This document shows, piece by piece, positions 1 through 9,153 of a DNA stretch of 64,000 nucleotides; the stretch's first letter is position 1, and every line of letters starts with the position of its first letter. The notes below the pieces were generated by a model. It worked only from the letters and a program-made list of their open reading frames with translations. It did not search any database and had not been told where the DNA came from. The stretch is from Microvirga splendida (GTDB taxonomy: Bacteria > Pseudomonadota > Alphaproteobacteria > Rhizobiales > Beijerinckiaceae), in assembly GCF_016427565.1 (NCBI RefSeq), contig NZ_JAELXT010000007.1, positions 140,297 to 204,296 of the forward strand. The letters are read 5' to 3'. A program made the position numbers and the translations under genes.

Positions 1-35
1 ACGACGGCCGCGGGGCCGATTTATAAGGCTGACCT

Positions 36-1502
36 ATGCCGAGCGGACAGATTCTTCTCGCCGATGACGATGCCGCCATCCGGACCGTCCTCAACCAGGC
101 CCTTTCGCGGGCGGGCTACGAGGTCCGTTCGTCGAGCAATGCAGCCACCCTCTGGCGCTGGGTATCTCAAGGGGAAGGCGATCTCGTCATCACCGACGTG
201 ATGATGCCTGACGAGAACGCCTTCGATCTCCTGCCGCGCATCAAGAAGATCCGACCGGAGCTGCCGATCATCGTCATGAGCGCGCAGAACACGTTCATGA
301 CCGCGATCAAGGCCTCGGAGCGCGGCGCCTACGAGTACCTGCCCAAGCCCTTCGACCTGAAAGAGCTGGTGGCGGTCGTCGGCCGGGCGCTCTCCCGCCC
401 GCGCAGCGCACCCGGCGGCGCCCATGCGGTGCCGGAGAACGAGGACATCCCGCTGGTCGGACGCTCCCAGGCGATGCAGGAAATCTACCGCGCACTGGCC
501 CGCCTCATGCCCACCGATCTTACCGTGATGATCACGGGCGAATCCGGCACGGGCAAGGAACTCGTCGCCAAGGCGCTCCACGATTACGGCAAGCGCCGGC
601 AGGGTCCGTTCGTGGCCGTGAACATGGCCGCGATCCCGCGGGAGCTCATCGAATCCGAACTGTTCGGCCATGAGAAGGGCGCCTTTACCGGGGCGACCGC
701 CCGCAGCACGGGTCGCTTCGAGCAGGCCGAAGGGGGCACGCTCTTCCTCGACGAGATCGGCGACATGCCCATGGAGGCGCAGACCCGTCTCCTGCGGGTT
801 CTCCAACAGGGCGAATACACCACCGTCGGCGGGCGTGTGCCGATCAAGACCAATGTCCGCATCGTGGCGGCCACGAACAAGGACCTGCGCGTCCTCATCC
901 AGCAGGGGCTCTTCCGGGAGGACCTGTATTTCCGCCTGAACGTGGTCCCGCTGCGGCTTCCTCCGCTTCGCGAACGCGTCGAGGACATTCCGGACCTTGT
1001 CCGCCACTTCTTCGTGTTGGTGGAGAAGGAGGGGCTCGGCCGCAAGCAGCTTGACGTGGAGGCCATGGACAGGCTGAAGCGCTACCGCTGGCCGGGCAAT
1101 GTCCGCGAGCTGGAAAACCTGGTGCGGCGCCTCGCGGCACTCTACCCGCAGGACACCATCACCGGCGCCATCGTCGATGCGGAGCTCGATTCCCAGCCGC
1201 TCCTGCCGCCGCAGCCCGCCGGAAAGCCCGGTCAGACTGCGCTGCAGACGTCGGAAGGCTTGTCCGATGCCGTCGAGCGGCACCTGAGCGAGTACTTTTC
1301 CGGGTTCCGGGATTCGCTTCCGCCCCCCGGGCTCTATCACCGGATTCTGCGTGAGATCGAGGGGCCGCTGATCGGGGCCGCCTTGGCGGCGACACGGGGC
1401 AATCAGATCAGGGCGGCGGAACTCCTCGGGGTCAACCGCAATACCCTGCGCAAGAAGGTGCGGGACCTGGACCTCATGGTGGTGCGCTCGAACAGAGCCT
1501 GA
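36..1502 (+). CDS. ntrC: Nitrogen regulation response regulator NtrC
   Basis: Sigma-54-dependent activator of nitrogen assimilation genes, normally phosphorylated by NtrB. The 488-residue protein has a receiver domain (about residues 5-120, acidic patch D10-D12, phospho-acceptor D54 in VITDVMMPD). A central AAA+ domain follows (about 145-380) with Walker A GESGTGKE, the intact sigma-54 contact loop GAFTGA and Walker [12 protein letters not shown]. The C-terminal Fis-type helix-turn-helix ends near [19 protein letters not shown]. Length and domain order are normal for NtrC. The gene directly precedes ntrY-ntrX, the usual alphaproteobacterial order; ntrB would be expected just left of the window edge but cannot be seen. 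The ATG at 36 gives the standard receiver-domain N-terminus. Confidence 0.96.
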   Translation: MPSGQILLADDDAAIRTVLNQALSRAGYEVRSSSNAATLWRWVSQGEGDLVITDVMMPDENAFDLLPRIKKIRPELPIIVMSAQNTFMTAIKASERGAYEYLPKPFDLKELVAVVGRALSRPRSAPGGAHAVPENEDIPLVGRSQAMQEIYRALARLMPTDLTVMITGESGTGKELVAKALHDYGKRRQGPFVAVNMAAIPRELIESELFGHEKGAFTGATARSTGRFEQAEGGTLFLDEIGDMPMEAQTRLLRVLQQGEYTTVGGRVPIKTNVRIVAATNKDLRVLIQQGLFREDLYFRLNVVPLRLPPLRERVEDIPDLVRHFFVLVEKEGLGRKQLDVEAMDRLKRYRWPGNVRELENLVRRLAALYPQDTITGAIVDAELDSQPLLPPQPAGKPGQTALQTSEGLSDAVERHLSEYFSGFRDSLPPPGLYHRILREIEGPLIGAALAATRGNQIRAAELLGVNRNTLRKKVRDLDLMVVRSNRA

Positions 1503-1602
1503 CGGGGCTGAGCTGTAATAATTTGACCACAGTGTTGTGTTGGTGCATCACCCCACGACAGGGTGCCGTTTCCAGGGCGCCCGAACTCGCGGGGCTTCTG
1601 TC

Positions 1603-3855
1603 TTGAACAGCCAGGACACCATTGCACAGCGTCAGGCGGCCGAGCCGTCCCAGACCGGCCTCGGCTGGCTGGGCTACGGAGCCGTTCTGTCGGCTCTGGC
1701 GTCGGCTCTCGCCACGTTCCTGATCCTCGCCGGCGCCACGCCCATCCTGCCGACCCACAACGTCGTCGTGTGGGTGTTCACGCTCAACGGCGTTCTTATC
1801 GCCGTCCTCCTCGGCATCGTGGCCTGGCAGACGCGCAAGCTCGTGCGGGAGCGCAGGGCAGGGGCAGCGGCCGCGGGCCTGCATGTGCGAATCGTCGGGC
1901 TCTTCAGCCTGGTGGCGGTCCTGCCGGCCATTCTCGTCGCCGGCGTTGCGACGGTGACGCTGGAACGCGGGCTGGATCCCTGGTTCACAGGCGCGCTCAA
2001 GGACCTCATGAACAACACGGTGTCTATTGCCCGCTCCTATCGGGAGATGCAGTGCCGGACACTCGCGCGCGAAACCCAGCTGATGGCAGCCGACCTCAAC
2101 CGCGCCAAGGTTCTCTTCGATGCCGACCGCAACCTGTTCCGGGAGTTCATGAACTCCCGCGCGGTGTTCCTCGGTTTCCCGCTGGCCATGATCGTCGATC
2201 CGGACGGGACGGTGATCGAGCGGATCGAGGTGAAGAAGGTCAACAACATTCCCCCTCCGTCCGAGGTAGACCTGCAGGAGGCAAGCTCCCAGGAGGCTCT
2301 GTGTCTCTTCAACCGGGCGGGCGGCAACATCTTCCGCTCCGCCCTGAAGCTCGACGCCCATGGCGGCAGGGTGCTGTATGTGGCGCGTGAAGTGGATCCG
2401 CGCGCCATCGAGTTCCCGCAGGTCGCCGAGACCGGGGTGGCTTTCTACGAAGCGCTCGACCAGAAGAAGGCGGGCATCCAGATCGCCTTCGCGTCCATGT
2501 TCACGCTCATTGCTCTGATCGTTCTGCTCTCGGCAGTCTGGTTCGGGCTGAATTTCGCGAACCGCCTCGTGGCGCCGATCCGGCGCCTCATCCATGCGAC
2601 GGACCAGGTGGCGACCGGCAACTTCTACGTCCAGGTTCCCGTCAAGCGGGGCGAAGGGGATCTCGGCCACCTGGGCGAGACCTTCAACAAGATGACCTCC
2701 GAGCTGCGGCGCCAGCATGACGGCCTCACCACGGCCAGCGAGCTGATGGATCGCCGCCGTCGATTCACCGAAGCGGTGCTTGCCGGCGTTTCGGCCGGGG
2801 TGATCGGCGTGAATGCCCGGGGGGTGATCACCATCGTCAATCCTTCGACGGAGGCCTTGCTTGGAGCCTCGCGGGAGGAGTTGCTCGGCAAGCCGATCAC
2901 CTTGATCCTGCCCGAGGTCACGTCGCTCGTGGAAGAGATGAGCCATGGACGCCAGCGGCTGATGCAGCAGCAGATCCATATCGCGCGCCGGGGCAAGGAG
3001 CGCACGATCAACGTCCGGGTCACCAGCGAGCAGACGCGCAGCGAGAAGCGGGACCTCGTGATCACCCTCGACGACATCACGGATCTCGTCCTGGCGCAGC
3101 GGACCTCCGCCTGGGCGGACGTGGCGCGACGGATTGCGCACGAGATCAAGAACCCTCTGACGCCGATCCAGCTCTCGGCCGAGCGCATCCGCCGGAAATA
3201 CGGCAAGGTGATCACCACGGACCGGGAGGTGTTCGACCAGTGCACGGACACCATCGTGCGGCAGGTCGACGACATCAAGCGCATGGTCGACGAGTTCGCA
3301 TCCTTCGCCCGCATGCCCAAGCCGACCATCGGCAGCGAGGATCTGGCTGAGACGATCCGGCAGGTGGTTTTCATGATGAAGATCGCCCACCCCGAGATCG
3401 AGTTTGTCGATCAGGTGCCGCAAGGATCGCTTATGGCGCCGTTCGACCGCCGGCTCGTGTCTCAGGCCGTGACCAACATCGTCAAGAATGCGACGGAAGC
3501 CATTTCGGCGGTGCCGGAGGAGGAGAGAGGGCAGGGGCGGATCGCCATTCTTCTCGACGACACGCACCCGGAGTATCTGATTTTGGCCGTGACCGACAAC
3601 GGCAAGGGCTTCCCGGTCGAAGGGCGGCAGCGCCTACTGGAGCCCTACATGACGACCCGCGAGGGTGGAACCGGCCTGGGGTTGCCGATCGTCGCGAAGA
3701 TCCTGGAAGACCATGGGGGTGGCATGGAGCTGGCCGATAATCCCGCCGGACGGGGAGGGCAGGTCCGCATGTGGATCCCGAAGACGAAGCAGATGGCATC
3801 GGAGGAGACATCGGTCGCTTCCAGCCGCAACGACACTCGCAGGGCAAGCCTATGA
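1603..3855 (+). CDS. ntrY: Nitrogen regulation sensor kinase NtrY
   Basis: Membrane histidine kinase, partner of NtrX; in related bacteria it affects nitrogen metabolism and redox or microoxic responses. About 750 residues. Hydrophobic segments near the N-terminus frame a periplasmic sensor region, and another membrane span lies near residues 300-325 (TLIALIVLLSAVWFGL). A HAMP linker, a PAS domain, a HisKA box with the phospho-acceptor in ARRIAHEIKNPLTPIQ, and an ATPase domain with GGTGLGLPIV follow. The start is uncertain: I chose the TTG at 1603, but an in-frame TTG at 1537 would add 22 residues with no domain character. The stop overlaps the ntrX start as ATGA, so the pair is translationally coupled. 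Confidence 0.93.
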   Translation: MNSQDTIAQRQAAEPSQTGLGWLGYGAVLSALASALATFLILAGATPILPTHNVVVWVFTLNGVLIAVLLGIVAWQTRKLVRERRAGAAAAGLHVRIVGLFSLVAVLPAILVAGVATVTLERGLDPWFTGALKDLMNNTVSIARSYREMQCRTLARETQLMAADLNRAKVLFDADRNLFREFMNSRAVFLGFPLAMIVDPDGTVIERIEVKKVNNIPPPSEVDLQEASSQEALCLFNRAGGNIFRSALKLDAHGGRVLYVAREVDPRAIEFPQVAETGVAFYEALDQKKAGIQIAFASMFTLIALIVLLSAVWFGLNFANRLVAPIRRLIHATDQVATGNFYVQVPVKRGEGDLGHLGETFNKMTSELRRQHDGLTTASELMDRRRRFTEAVLAGVSAGVIGVNARGVITIVNPSTEALLGASREELLGKPITLILPEVTSLVEEMSHGRQRLMQQQIHIARRGKERTINVRVTSEQTRSEKRDLVITLDDITDLVLAQRTSAWADVARRIAHEIKNPLTPIQLSAERIRRKYGKVITTDREVFDQCTDTIVRQVDDIKRMVDEFASFARMPKPTIGSEDLAETIRQVVFMMKIAHPEIEFVDQVPQGSLMAPFDRRLVSQAVTNIVKNATEAISAVPEEERGQGRIAILLDDTHPEYLILAVTDNGKGFPVEGRQRLLEPYMTTREGGTGLGLPIVAKILEDHGGGMELADNPAGRGGQVRMWIPKTKQMASEETSVASSRNDTRRASL

Positions 3856-5222
3856 GCGCTGATATTCTCGTCGTCGACGACGAAGTCGACATTCGCGAAC
3901 TCGTGGCCGGCATCCTTGAGGATGAAGGGCACCGCACACGGACCGCCGGGACGTCGGACGACGCCCTTGCTGCTATCGAGACGCGGCGGCCCCACCTGGT
4001 TTTCCTCGATATTTGGCTGCAGGGAAGCCGCCTCGACGGCCTCCAGGTGCTGGAGATCATCAAGAGCCAGCATCCAGACTTGCCAGTCGTGATGATCTCG
4101 GGTCACGGCAACATCGAAACCGCCGTCTCGGCCATCAAGGCCGGCGCCTATGACTTCATCGAAAAGCCGTTCAAGGCGGACCGGCTCGTGCTCGTGGCCG
4201 AGCGGGCTCTCGAGGCGTCGAGATTGAAGCGCGAGGTGCGCGATCTGCGCTCGCGTTCGGTTCAAGCCAGCCGCATTGCCGGCAAGTCGATCGTGATCAA
4301 CCAGCTTCGGCAGGCCGTCGAGCGCGCGGGCCCGACGAATGCCCGGATTCTCATCACCGGCGCGCCCGGGTCCGGTAAGGAGCTCACGGCCCGGACCGTG
4401 CACAGCCTCTCCACTCGCGCCAACGGTCCCTTCGTGGTCCTCTCGGCCGCCACCATCACGCCGGACACCATGGAGGCCGAGCTGTTCGGCACGGAAGGCG
4501 GGGCGGATGGGGGGCGCCGCGTCGGCGCGCTCGAGGAGGCCCATGGCGGCACCCTCTACATCGATGAGATCGCCGACATGCCGCGGGAGACGCAGAACCG
4601 CATCCTGCGCGTTCTCGTCGATCAGAACTTCCAGCGCGTCGGCGGAACGACGCGGGTCCATGTGGATGTCCGTATCGTCTCGTCATCGAGCCGCGACCTG
4701 CCGGCCGAAATCGCCGCCGGCCGGTTCCGCGAGGATCTGTTCCACCGCCTCGGCGTCATTCCGATCCGAGTGCCGTCCCTGGCCGAGCGTCGGGAGGATG
4801 TGCCGGAACTCATCGAGTTCTTCATGGAGCAGATCTCGTCGACCACGGGCCTGCCGAAGAGGCGGATCGCCGAGGATGCCATGGCGGTGCTGCAGTCGCA
4901 TGACTGGCCCGGCAACGTGCGCCAGCTGAGGAACAACGTCGAGCGCCTGATGATCCTCGTCTCGGGAGATCCCGATGCAGAGATCACCGCCGACATGCTG
5001 CCTTCCGAGATCGGTGCGCTCGTTCCGAGCACGCCGGGCGGGGCAGGGGGCGAAAAGCTCATGAGCCTGCCGCTCCGCGACGCCCGCGAGATCTTTGAGC
5101 GGGAATACCTTCTGGCGCAGATCGCCCGGTTCAGCGGCAACATCTCCCGCACGGCGGAGTTCATCGGCATGGAGCGTTCAGCCCTGCACCGGAAGCTGAA
5201 ATCCCTCGGCATCGGCGGCTGA
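3852..5222 (+). CDS. ntrX: Nitrogen regulation response regulator NtrX
   Basis: Response regulator paired with NtrY. The 456-residue protein has a receiver domain with D9/D10 and phospho-acceptor D53 (LVFLDIW), an AAA+ domain with Walker A GAPGSGKE and Walker B GGTLYIDEIAD, and a C-terminal Fis helix (GNISRTAEFIGMERSALHR). The GAFTGA loop needed for sigma-54 contact is replaced by an unrelated stretch (ELFGTEGGADGGRR), so this protein probably does not activate sigma-54 promoters directly; alphaproteobacterial NtrX proteins are known to lack the motif. The ATG at 3852 overlaps the ntrY stop by 4 bases and starts exactly at the receiver domain. An upstream extension to 3771 would lie inside ntrY and is rejected. 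Confidence 0.95.
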   Translation: MSADILVVDDEVDIRELVAGILEDEGHRTRTAGTSDDALAAIETRRPHLVFLDIWLQGSRLDGLQVLEIIKSQHPDLPVVMISGHGNIETAVSAIKAGAYDFIEKPFKADRLVLVAERALEASRLKREVRDLRSRSVQASRIAGKSIVINQLRQAVERAGPTNARILITGAPGSGKELTARTVHSLSTRANGPFVVLSAATITPDTMEAELFGTEGGADGGRRVGALEEAHGGTLYIDEIADMPRETQNRILRVLVDQNFQRVGGTTRVHVDVRIVSSSSRDLPAEIAAGRFREDLFHRLGVIPIRVPSLAERREDVPELIEFFMEQISSTTGLPKRRIAEDAMAVLQSHDWPGNVRQLRNNVERLMILVSGDPDAEITADMLPSEIGALVPSTPGGAGGEKLMSLPLRDAREIFEREYLLAQIARFSGNISRTAEFIGMERSALHRKLKSLGIGG

Positions 5223-5456
5223 CACCCGCCGCAGATGCTCCTCAATCACCTGGCGCCTTCGCAAAGCCGGAACGAAAACCTACCAATCCACGGGAAAATG
5301 CACTCCGACGAGGTAGAACCGTTGCGTCCCCCTTGCCGAACGCGGCTGTTCGCCCTGTAATAAGAACGCCGGTCACCGACCGCACGAAAGCGGACAACCA
5401 TATCCAGGCGGCCCCATAGCCAAGACCGGCGGCGATGGGCTGGCGAGGCAACTTCC

Positions 5457-5711
5457 ATGGCGGGCGATCGCGCGCAGAATCTTCAGGACACATTCCTCAA
5501 CTACGTCCGGAAGCAGAAAATACCCCTGACGATCTTTCTTGTGAACGGAGTGAAGCTCCAGGGCGTCGTCACCTGGTTCGACAATTTCTGCGTCCTGCTG
5601 CGCAGGGATGGTCACTCCCAGCTGGTTTACAAACACGCTATTTCCACCATCATGCCAGGCCAGCCCGTCCAGTTGTTCGATCAGATCGACGAGGCTGGTG
5701 AGAAGGCCTGA
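5457..5711 (+). CDS. hfq: RNA chaperone Hfq
   Basis: Sm-like RNA chaperone that binds small RNAs and A-rich or U-rich tails as a hexamer. The 84-residue sequence carries Sm1 (about residues 10-50, [20 protein letters not shown] and [18 protein letters not shown]) and the Sm2 signature YKHAISTI. It has only a short acidic tail ([10 protein letters not shown]), as in other alphaproteobacteria, not the long tail of enterobacterial Hfq. It sits 234 bases after ntrX, enough for its own promoter. The stop is one base from the GTG of hflX, so hfq-hflX is an operon, as in many proteobacteria. Confidence 0.97.
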   Translation: MAGDRAQNLQDTFLNYVRKQKIPLTIFLVNGVKLQGVVTWFDNFCVLLRRDGHSQLVYKHAISTIMPGQPVQLFDQIDEAGEKA

Positions 5712-5712
5712 G

Positions 5713-7107
5713 GTGACCGAACCGCGTACTCCGGGGGAAGAACGTCTCGCACAGCTTGCCGAACCTGAGAAAGAGGTTGCGGCAGGGACACGGACGCTCG
5801 TTATCGGGCCGTACCTGACGCGCAAGCGGCGCGTTTCGACAGACTCCGAAGGCGAGGGGAGCAACCCTCGCCCGCCCGAGGCGCGTCTCGACGAGATCGC
5901 CGGCCTCGCCCTTGCCATCGACCTGACCATCGTTCGCTCGCTCATCGCCCCCCTGTCCTCGCCCCGACCGGCCACCTTCGTCGGAAGCGGCAAGGTCGAG
6001 GAGCTCGCCGGGTTCATCCGCGCCGAGGAGATCGGGCTGGTCGTGATGGACTGCGCACTGAGCCCGGTGCAGCAGCGCAATCTCGAAAAGGCCTGGGGTG
6101 CCAAGGTCATCGACCGGACGGGCCTGATCCTCGAAATCTTCGGGCGGCGCGCCCGCACGAAGGAGGGCACTCTCCAGGTCGAGCTGGCGCACCTGTCCTA
6201 CCAGAAGGGCCGGCTGGTGCGTTCCTGGACCCACCTCGAACGTCAGCGCGGCGGCTTCGGCTTCCTCGGCGGCCCCGGCGAGACGCAGATCGAAGCCGAC
6301 CGGCGCATGATCCAGGAGCGGATGAACCGGATCGAGCGGGATCTTGAGGGCGTCGTGAAGACCCGGTCCCTGCACCGGACGAGCCGCCGCCGCGTGCCCT
6401 ATCCGATCATCGCGCTCGTCGGCTACACCAACGCCGGCAAGTCCACGCTCTTCAACCGCATGACGCAGGCCGACGTTCTGGCCGAGAACATGCTGTTCGC
6501 CACCCTCGATCCCACATCCCGGGCCATCGAGCTGCCTCACGGCGAGAAAGCCATCCTGTCCGACACCGTCGGGTTCATCTCGGATCTGCCGACCATGCTG
6601 GTGGCGGCCTTCCGGGCCACCCTGGAGGACGTTGTCGAGGCCGACGTGCTGCTTCACGTGCGCGACGTCTCGCACGGCGAGACCGAGGCTCAGGCGGGCG
6701 ACGTGGCCATCGTTCTGCGCGAGCTCGGGATCGATCCGGACGACACGCGGCGCATCGTCGAGGTCTGGAACAAGGCTGATCTGCTCTCGGCGGAAGACCG
6801 GGAGCGGCTTGCCGCGACCTCGCAGCGGACCGGCGAGGAGAGGCGGCCGATCCTCATCTCCGCCCTGACCGGAGACGGCATTCCCGAACTGCTCGCCACC
6901 ATCGAGCAGCATTTGGCCTTGGGGCGTATGACCTATGAGGTCGATGTCGCGCCCGAGGACGGGCAGGGGCTTGCCTGGCTCCACGAGAACACGGAAATCC
7001 TGGACCGCCAGTCGAAGGACAACGGGCATACCATCCTTCAGGTGCGCCTGGTCGCCGGCAAGGAACCCCGGTTCCTGAACCGCTTTCCCGACGCCCGCGT
7101 GCTATGA
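5713..7107 (+). CDS. hflX: Ribosome-associated GTPase HflX
   Basis: GTPase of the Obg-HflX family, known to bind the 50S subunit and split stalled or stress-hibernating ribosomes. About 464 residues. An N-terminal HflX domain includes the glycine-rich stretch [18 protein letters not shown]; the G domain has P-loop [11 protein letters not shown] near residue 237, a G3 region around DTVGF and NKAD as G4. The GTG start at 5713 follows the hfq stop by one base and keeps the usual N-terminus; a longer frame into hfq is rejected. The 3 prime end overlaps the mazG stop on the other strand by 6 bases. Confidence 0.95.
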   Translation: MTEPRTPGEERLAQLAEPEKEVAAGTRTLVIGPYLTRKRRVSTDSEGEGSNPRPPEARLDEIAGLALAIDLTIVRSLIAPLSSPRPATFVGSGKVEELAGFIRAEEIGLVVMDCALSPVQQRNLEKAWGAKVIDRTGLILEIFGRRARTKEGTLQVELAHLSYQKGRLVRSWTHLERQRGGFGFLGGPGETQIEADRRMIQERMNRIERDLEGVVKTRSLHRTSRRRVPYPIIALVGYTNAGKSTLFNRMTQADVLAENMLFATLDPTSRAIELPHGEKAILSDTVGFISDLPTMLVAAFRATLEDVVEADVLLHVRDVSHGETEAQAGDVAIVLRELGIDPDDTRRIVEVWNKADLLSAEDRERLAATSQRTGEERRPILISALTGDGIPELLATIEQHLALGRMTYEVDVAPEDGQGLAWLHENTEILDRQSKDNGHTILQVRLVAGKEPRFLNRFPDARVL

Positions 7108-7947
7108 GGACGGGCCGGGCTCGCGCTCGGCCGTCTTCGCTGCAACCCAAAGGCGCTCCATCTCTTCCAGGGACGCTTCGTCGAGGCTCCGCTCCTGTGC
7201 GGCAAGCGCCCCTTCGACGGCCCCGAAACGGCGCTCGAACTTGGCATTCGTACGCCGCAGCGCCTGCTCGGGATCGATTCCGAAATGCCGGGCGAGATTG
7301 GTGACGGAAAAGAGAAGATCCCCGATCTCGTCTTCGATCTTATCTCGCTCACCGGTTGAGGAAGCTTCCTTAACCTCCTCCAGCTCCTCGTGAATCTTGT
7401 CGATGACCTGGGCGGCGTCGGGCCAGTCGAAGCCGACCTTCGCGGCCTTGGCCGTCAGCTTCTGGGCTCGGGTCAAGGCGGGTAGGGCCGTCGGAATGCC
7501 ACCGAGGAAACCGGCCTCGTGAGCCTCCGGGGCCAGGCCCAGCCTTTCGCGCTCCGCTCTGCGTTCAGTCTTCTCGTCGGCCTTGATCGAATCCCAGAGG
7601 CGCTTCACCTCCTCGGGCGAGAGATCCTTGATGCTGCCGAACACATGCGGATGGCGCCGGATGAGCTTTTTCGTGATCGCCCCGACCACGTCCCCGAAGG
7701 CGAAGGCACCCTGCTCCTCGGCCATTCGGGCGTGGAAAACGACCTGAAGCAGCAGATCGCCGAGCTCGTCCCGGAGATCCGCCAGATCGCCGCGCTCGAT
7801 GGCGTCCACCACCTCGTAAGCCTCCTCGATCGTATACGGCGTAATCGATGCGAAATCCTGCTCCAGATCCCAAGGGCACCCGGTTCCGGGCGTGCGCAGG
7901 GCCGCCATGATCTCCAGGAGGCGTGCGATGTCGGTGGAAGGCTTCAT
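7102..7947 (-). CDS. mazG: Nucleoside triphosphate pyrophosphohydrolase MazG
   Basis: Hydrolyses NTPs or dNTPs to the monophosphate and pyrophosphate, a house-cleaning and stress role. The 281-residue protein has two MazG repeats. The first (about 10-120) shows CPWDLEQDF, EEAYEVVDAIE and DELGDLLLQVVFHA; the second (about 165-265) shows HEELEEVKEA and DEIGDLLFSVTNLARH. The paired ExxE and ExxD clusters are the Mg-binding residues of the family. The ATG at 7947 (MKPSTDIARLLEIM) is preferred over a start 14 codons upstream. Convergent with hflX and overlapping it by 6 bases. Confidence 0.94.
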   Translation of the reverse strand: MKPSTDIARLLEIMAALRTPGTGCPWDLEQDFASITPYTIEEAYEVVDAIERGDLADLRDELGDLLLQVVFHARMAEEQGAFAFGDVVGAITKKLIRRHPHVFGSIKDLSPEEVKRLWDSIKADEKTERRAERERLGLAPEAHEAGFLGGIPTALPALTRAQKLTAKAAKVGFDWPDAAQVIDKIHEELEEVKEASSTGERDKIEDEIGDLLFSVTNLARHFGIDPEQALRRTNAKFERRFGAVEGALAAQERSLDEASLEEMERLWVAAKTAEREPGPSS

Positions 7948-8079
7948 GGTTAATGTCCGCTCGTTCACTGTCTCATAGCCTGAGGACAAAACCGCGGGCT
8001 AGCTGGATTTGCGCCATTTCTCCCGAGTAGCGGTGTATGACGTGAGTGGAATCTTTTGAGGCGACTGAGGAAGAGAACG

Positions 8080-8523
8080 ATGAAAGCGCGGGTCAAACTG
8101 GTCGACGGCATGATGTTTGTGGGCGAATCCGGCAGCGGCCATGCCGTCGTGATGGACGGCGCGCCTGAATACGGCGGACGCAATCTCGGGATTCGCCCCA
8201 TGGAAATGCTGCTGCTGGGCCTGGGCGGCTGCACGGCGTTCGACGTGGTGCAAATCCTCAGAAAGGGCCGCGAGCAGGTCTCGGACTGCGAGGTCGATGT
8301 CACGGCCGAGCGGGCGGAGACCGATCCCAAGGTCTTCACCAGGATCCATCTCGAGTACCGCGTGGCAGGCAAGGATCTGGCGCCGGCCAAGGTGGAGCGG
8401 GCGATCCAGCTCTCCAAGGAGAAGTACTGCTCGGCCTCGATCATGCTCGGCGCCGTGGCCGAGATCACCCACAGCTGGACGTCCGTGGACGAAGCGGCGG
8501 AACCTGCAGCGGCTGCTTCCTGA
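8080..8523 (+). CDS. OsmC-family protein
   Basis: A 147-residue OsmC/YhfA-type protein. OsmC and Ohr relatives reduce organic hydroperoxides with two cysteines. Here GLGGCTAFDVVQIL carries the first conserved cysteine and KEKYCSASIML the second, both in expected positions. YhfA-type members (sharing RPMEMLLLGLGGCTAFDV) have no firm substrate, so the exact function is open. The ATG at 8080 has a clear ribosome binding site (GAGGAAGAG about 5 bases upstream), which decides against the in-frame TTG at 8056. It stands alone between mazG and the terminus-like site. Confidence 0.88.
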   Translation: MKARVKLVDGMMFVGESGSGHAVVMDGAPEYGGRNLGIRPMEMLLLGLGGCTAFDVVQILRKGREQVSDCEVDVTAERAETDPKVFTRIHLEYRVAGKDLAPAKVERAIQLSKEKYCSASIMLGAVAEITHSWTSVDEAAEPAAAAS

Positions 8524-8679
8524 GCGACGCTGTATGGTCTTGGCGCGGCCCTGAACCTGCGCTGCACAGAACCTCAGAGATGGCGGCGATACCGTCGCCA
8601 TCGCCACGTGCTCTTAAGTGAAAACACCGGCGAGCACAGGCCGGGATGAGCGGGGAGAGGTCTGAAACTCTCAAGATCT

Positions 8680-8707
8680 AATTCGCATAAGATATATTAT
8701 GGAACTT
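8680..8707. other. Candidate chromosomal dif site (XerC/XerD recombination site)
   Basis: A 28-bp site in an intergenic stretch. The XerC-like arm is AATTCGCATAA (8680-8690), the centre GATATA (8691-8696) and the XerD-like arm TTATGGAACTT (8697-8707). The E. coli dif has the same 11-6-11 layout with the inner CATAA/TTATG pair; the left arm matches the CGCATAA core exactly, while the outer half of the right arm is less similar. Support from context: the genes immediately left and right mostly point towards the site, and GGGNAGGG octamers switch strand here. XerC/XerD binding itself is inferred. Confidence 0.66.
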
Positions 8708-8749
8708 AAATTCCAGGGTGCTAGAGGGTTCTCATAGCTGTCTGTCGGA

Positions 8750-9088
8750 TTATGGCTTAGAGCCGAGTGAGCGGTACCACTCGGCATATGGCGTATCTCC
8801 TACCATGCGCCGGTTGTAATCCGGTGCGCCATCGTTCCACCAGCCTGGACCGCGTTCACCCAGGGCTCGCTTGACAGCATCGATCCGAGCGCGGGTTTTT
8901 CTCAGAGCCTCTGGATCGTCCTTGGCGTTGCGAACGGCCCGCCGGGCGGCCATCAACTCCTTGACGAGACGCTCGCGCTCAACCGGATCGAGAGCCGGGT
9001 TGCTCAGGCGCCACAAGCGACCGCGGACGACGAAATAACGGCCGTCCGGGGTGTGCGGATACGGATCGGTTGATGGCGCGCGGCTCAT
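8750..9088 (-). CDS. Small hypothetical protein
   Basis: A 112-residue basic, soluble protein with no signal peptide or membrane segment. It starts MSRAPSTDPYPHTPDGRYFVV, and its middle is a charged, probably helical region (DPVERERLVKELMAARRAV) ending in WWNDGAPDYNRR. I do not recognise a characterised family; the overall look is that of short conserved hypothetical proteins in rhizobial genomes. The ATG at 9088 is preceded by AGAGGAG at proper spacing. It is the first gene right of the putative dif site and lies 65 bases downstream of the MBL-fold gene, so it may be the last gene of that transcript. Confidence 0.7.
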   Translation of the reverse strand: MSRAPSTDPYPHTPDGRYFVVRGRLWRLSNPALDPVERERLVKELMAARRAVRNAKDDPEALRKTRARIDAVKRALGERGPGWWNDGAPDYNRRMVGDTPYAEWYRSLGSKP

Positions 9089-9153
9089 TGGCTCCTCTGG
9101 CAAGCCAGCCCTCTAAGGGCGGCCGGTCCCCATCACCTTGCCTGACCGCACCG

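Noticed and set aside
1..35. End of ntrB
   Set aside because: Only 35 bases precede ntrC; no frame shows a recognisable NtrB C-terminus, so I do not annotate it.
1474..3567. Long open frame (697 codons) on the minus strand across ntrY
   Set aside because: It lies opposite a clear histidine kinase, is rich in Arg, His and Asp as GC-rich shadow frames are, and shows no domain.
8579..8602. Hairpin (GATGGCG/CGCCATC) after the OsmC gene as a terminator
   Set aside because: The 7-bp stem has no U-run; evidence too weak to list as a feature.
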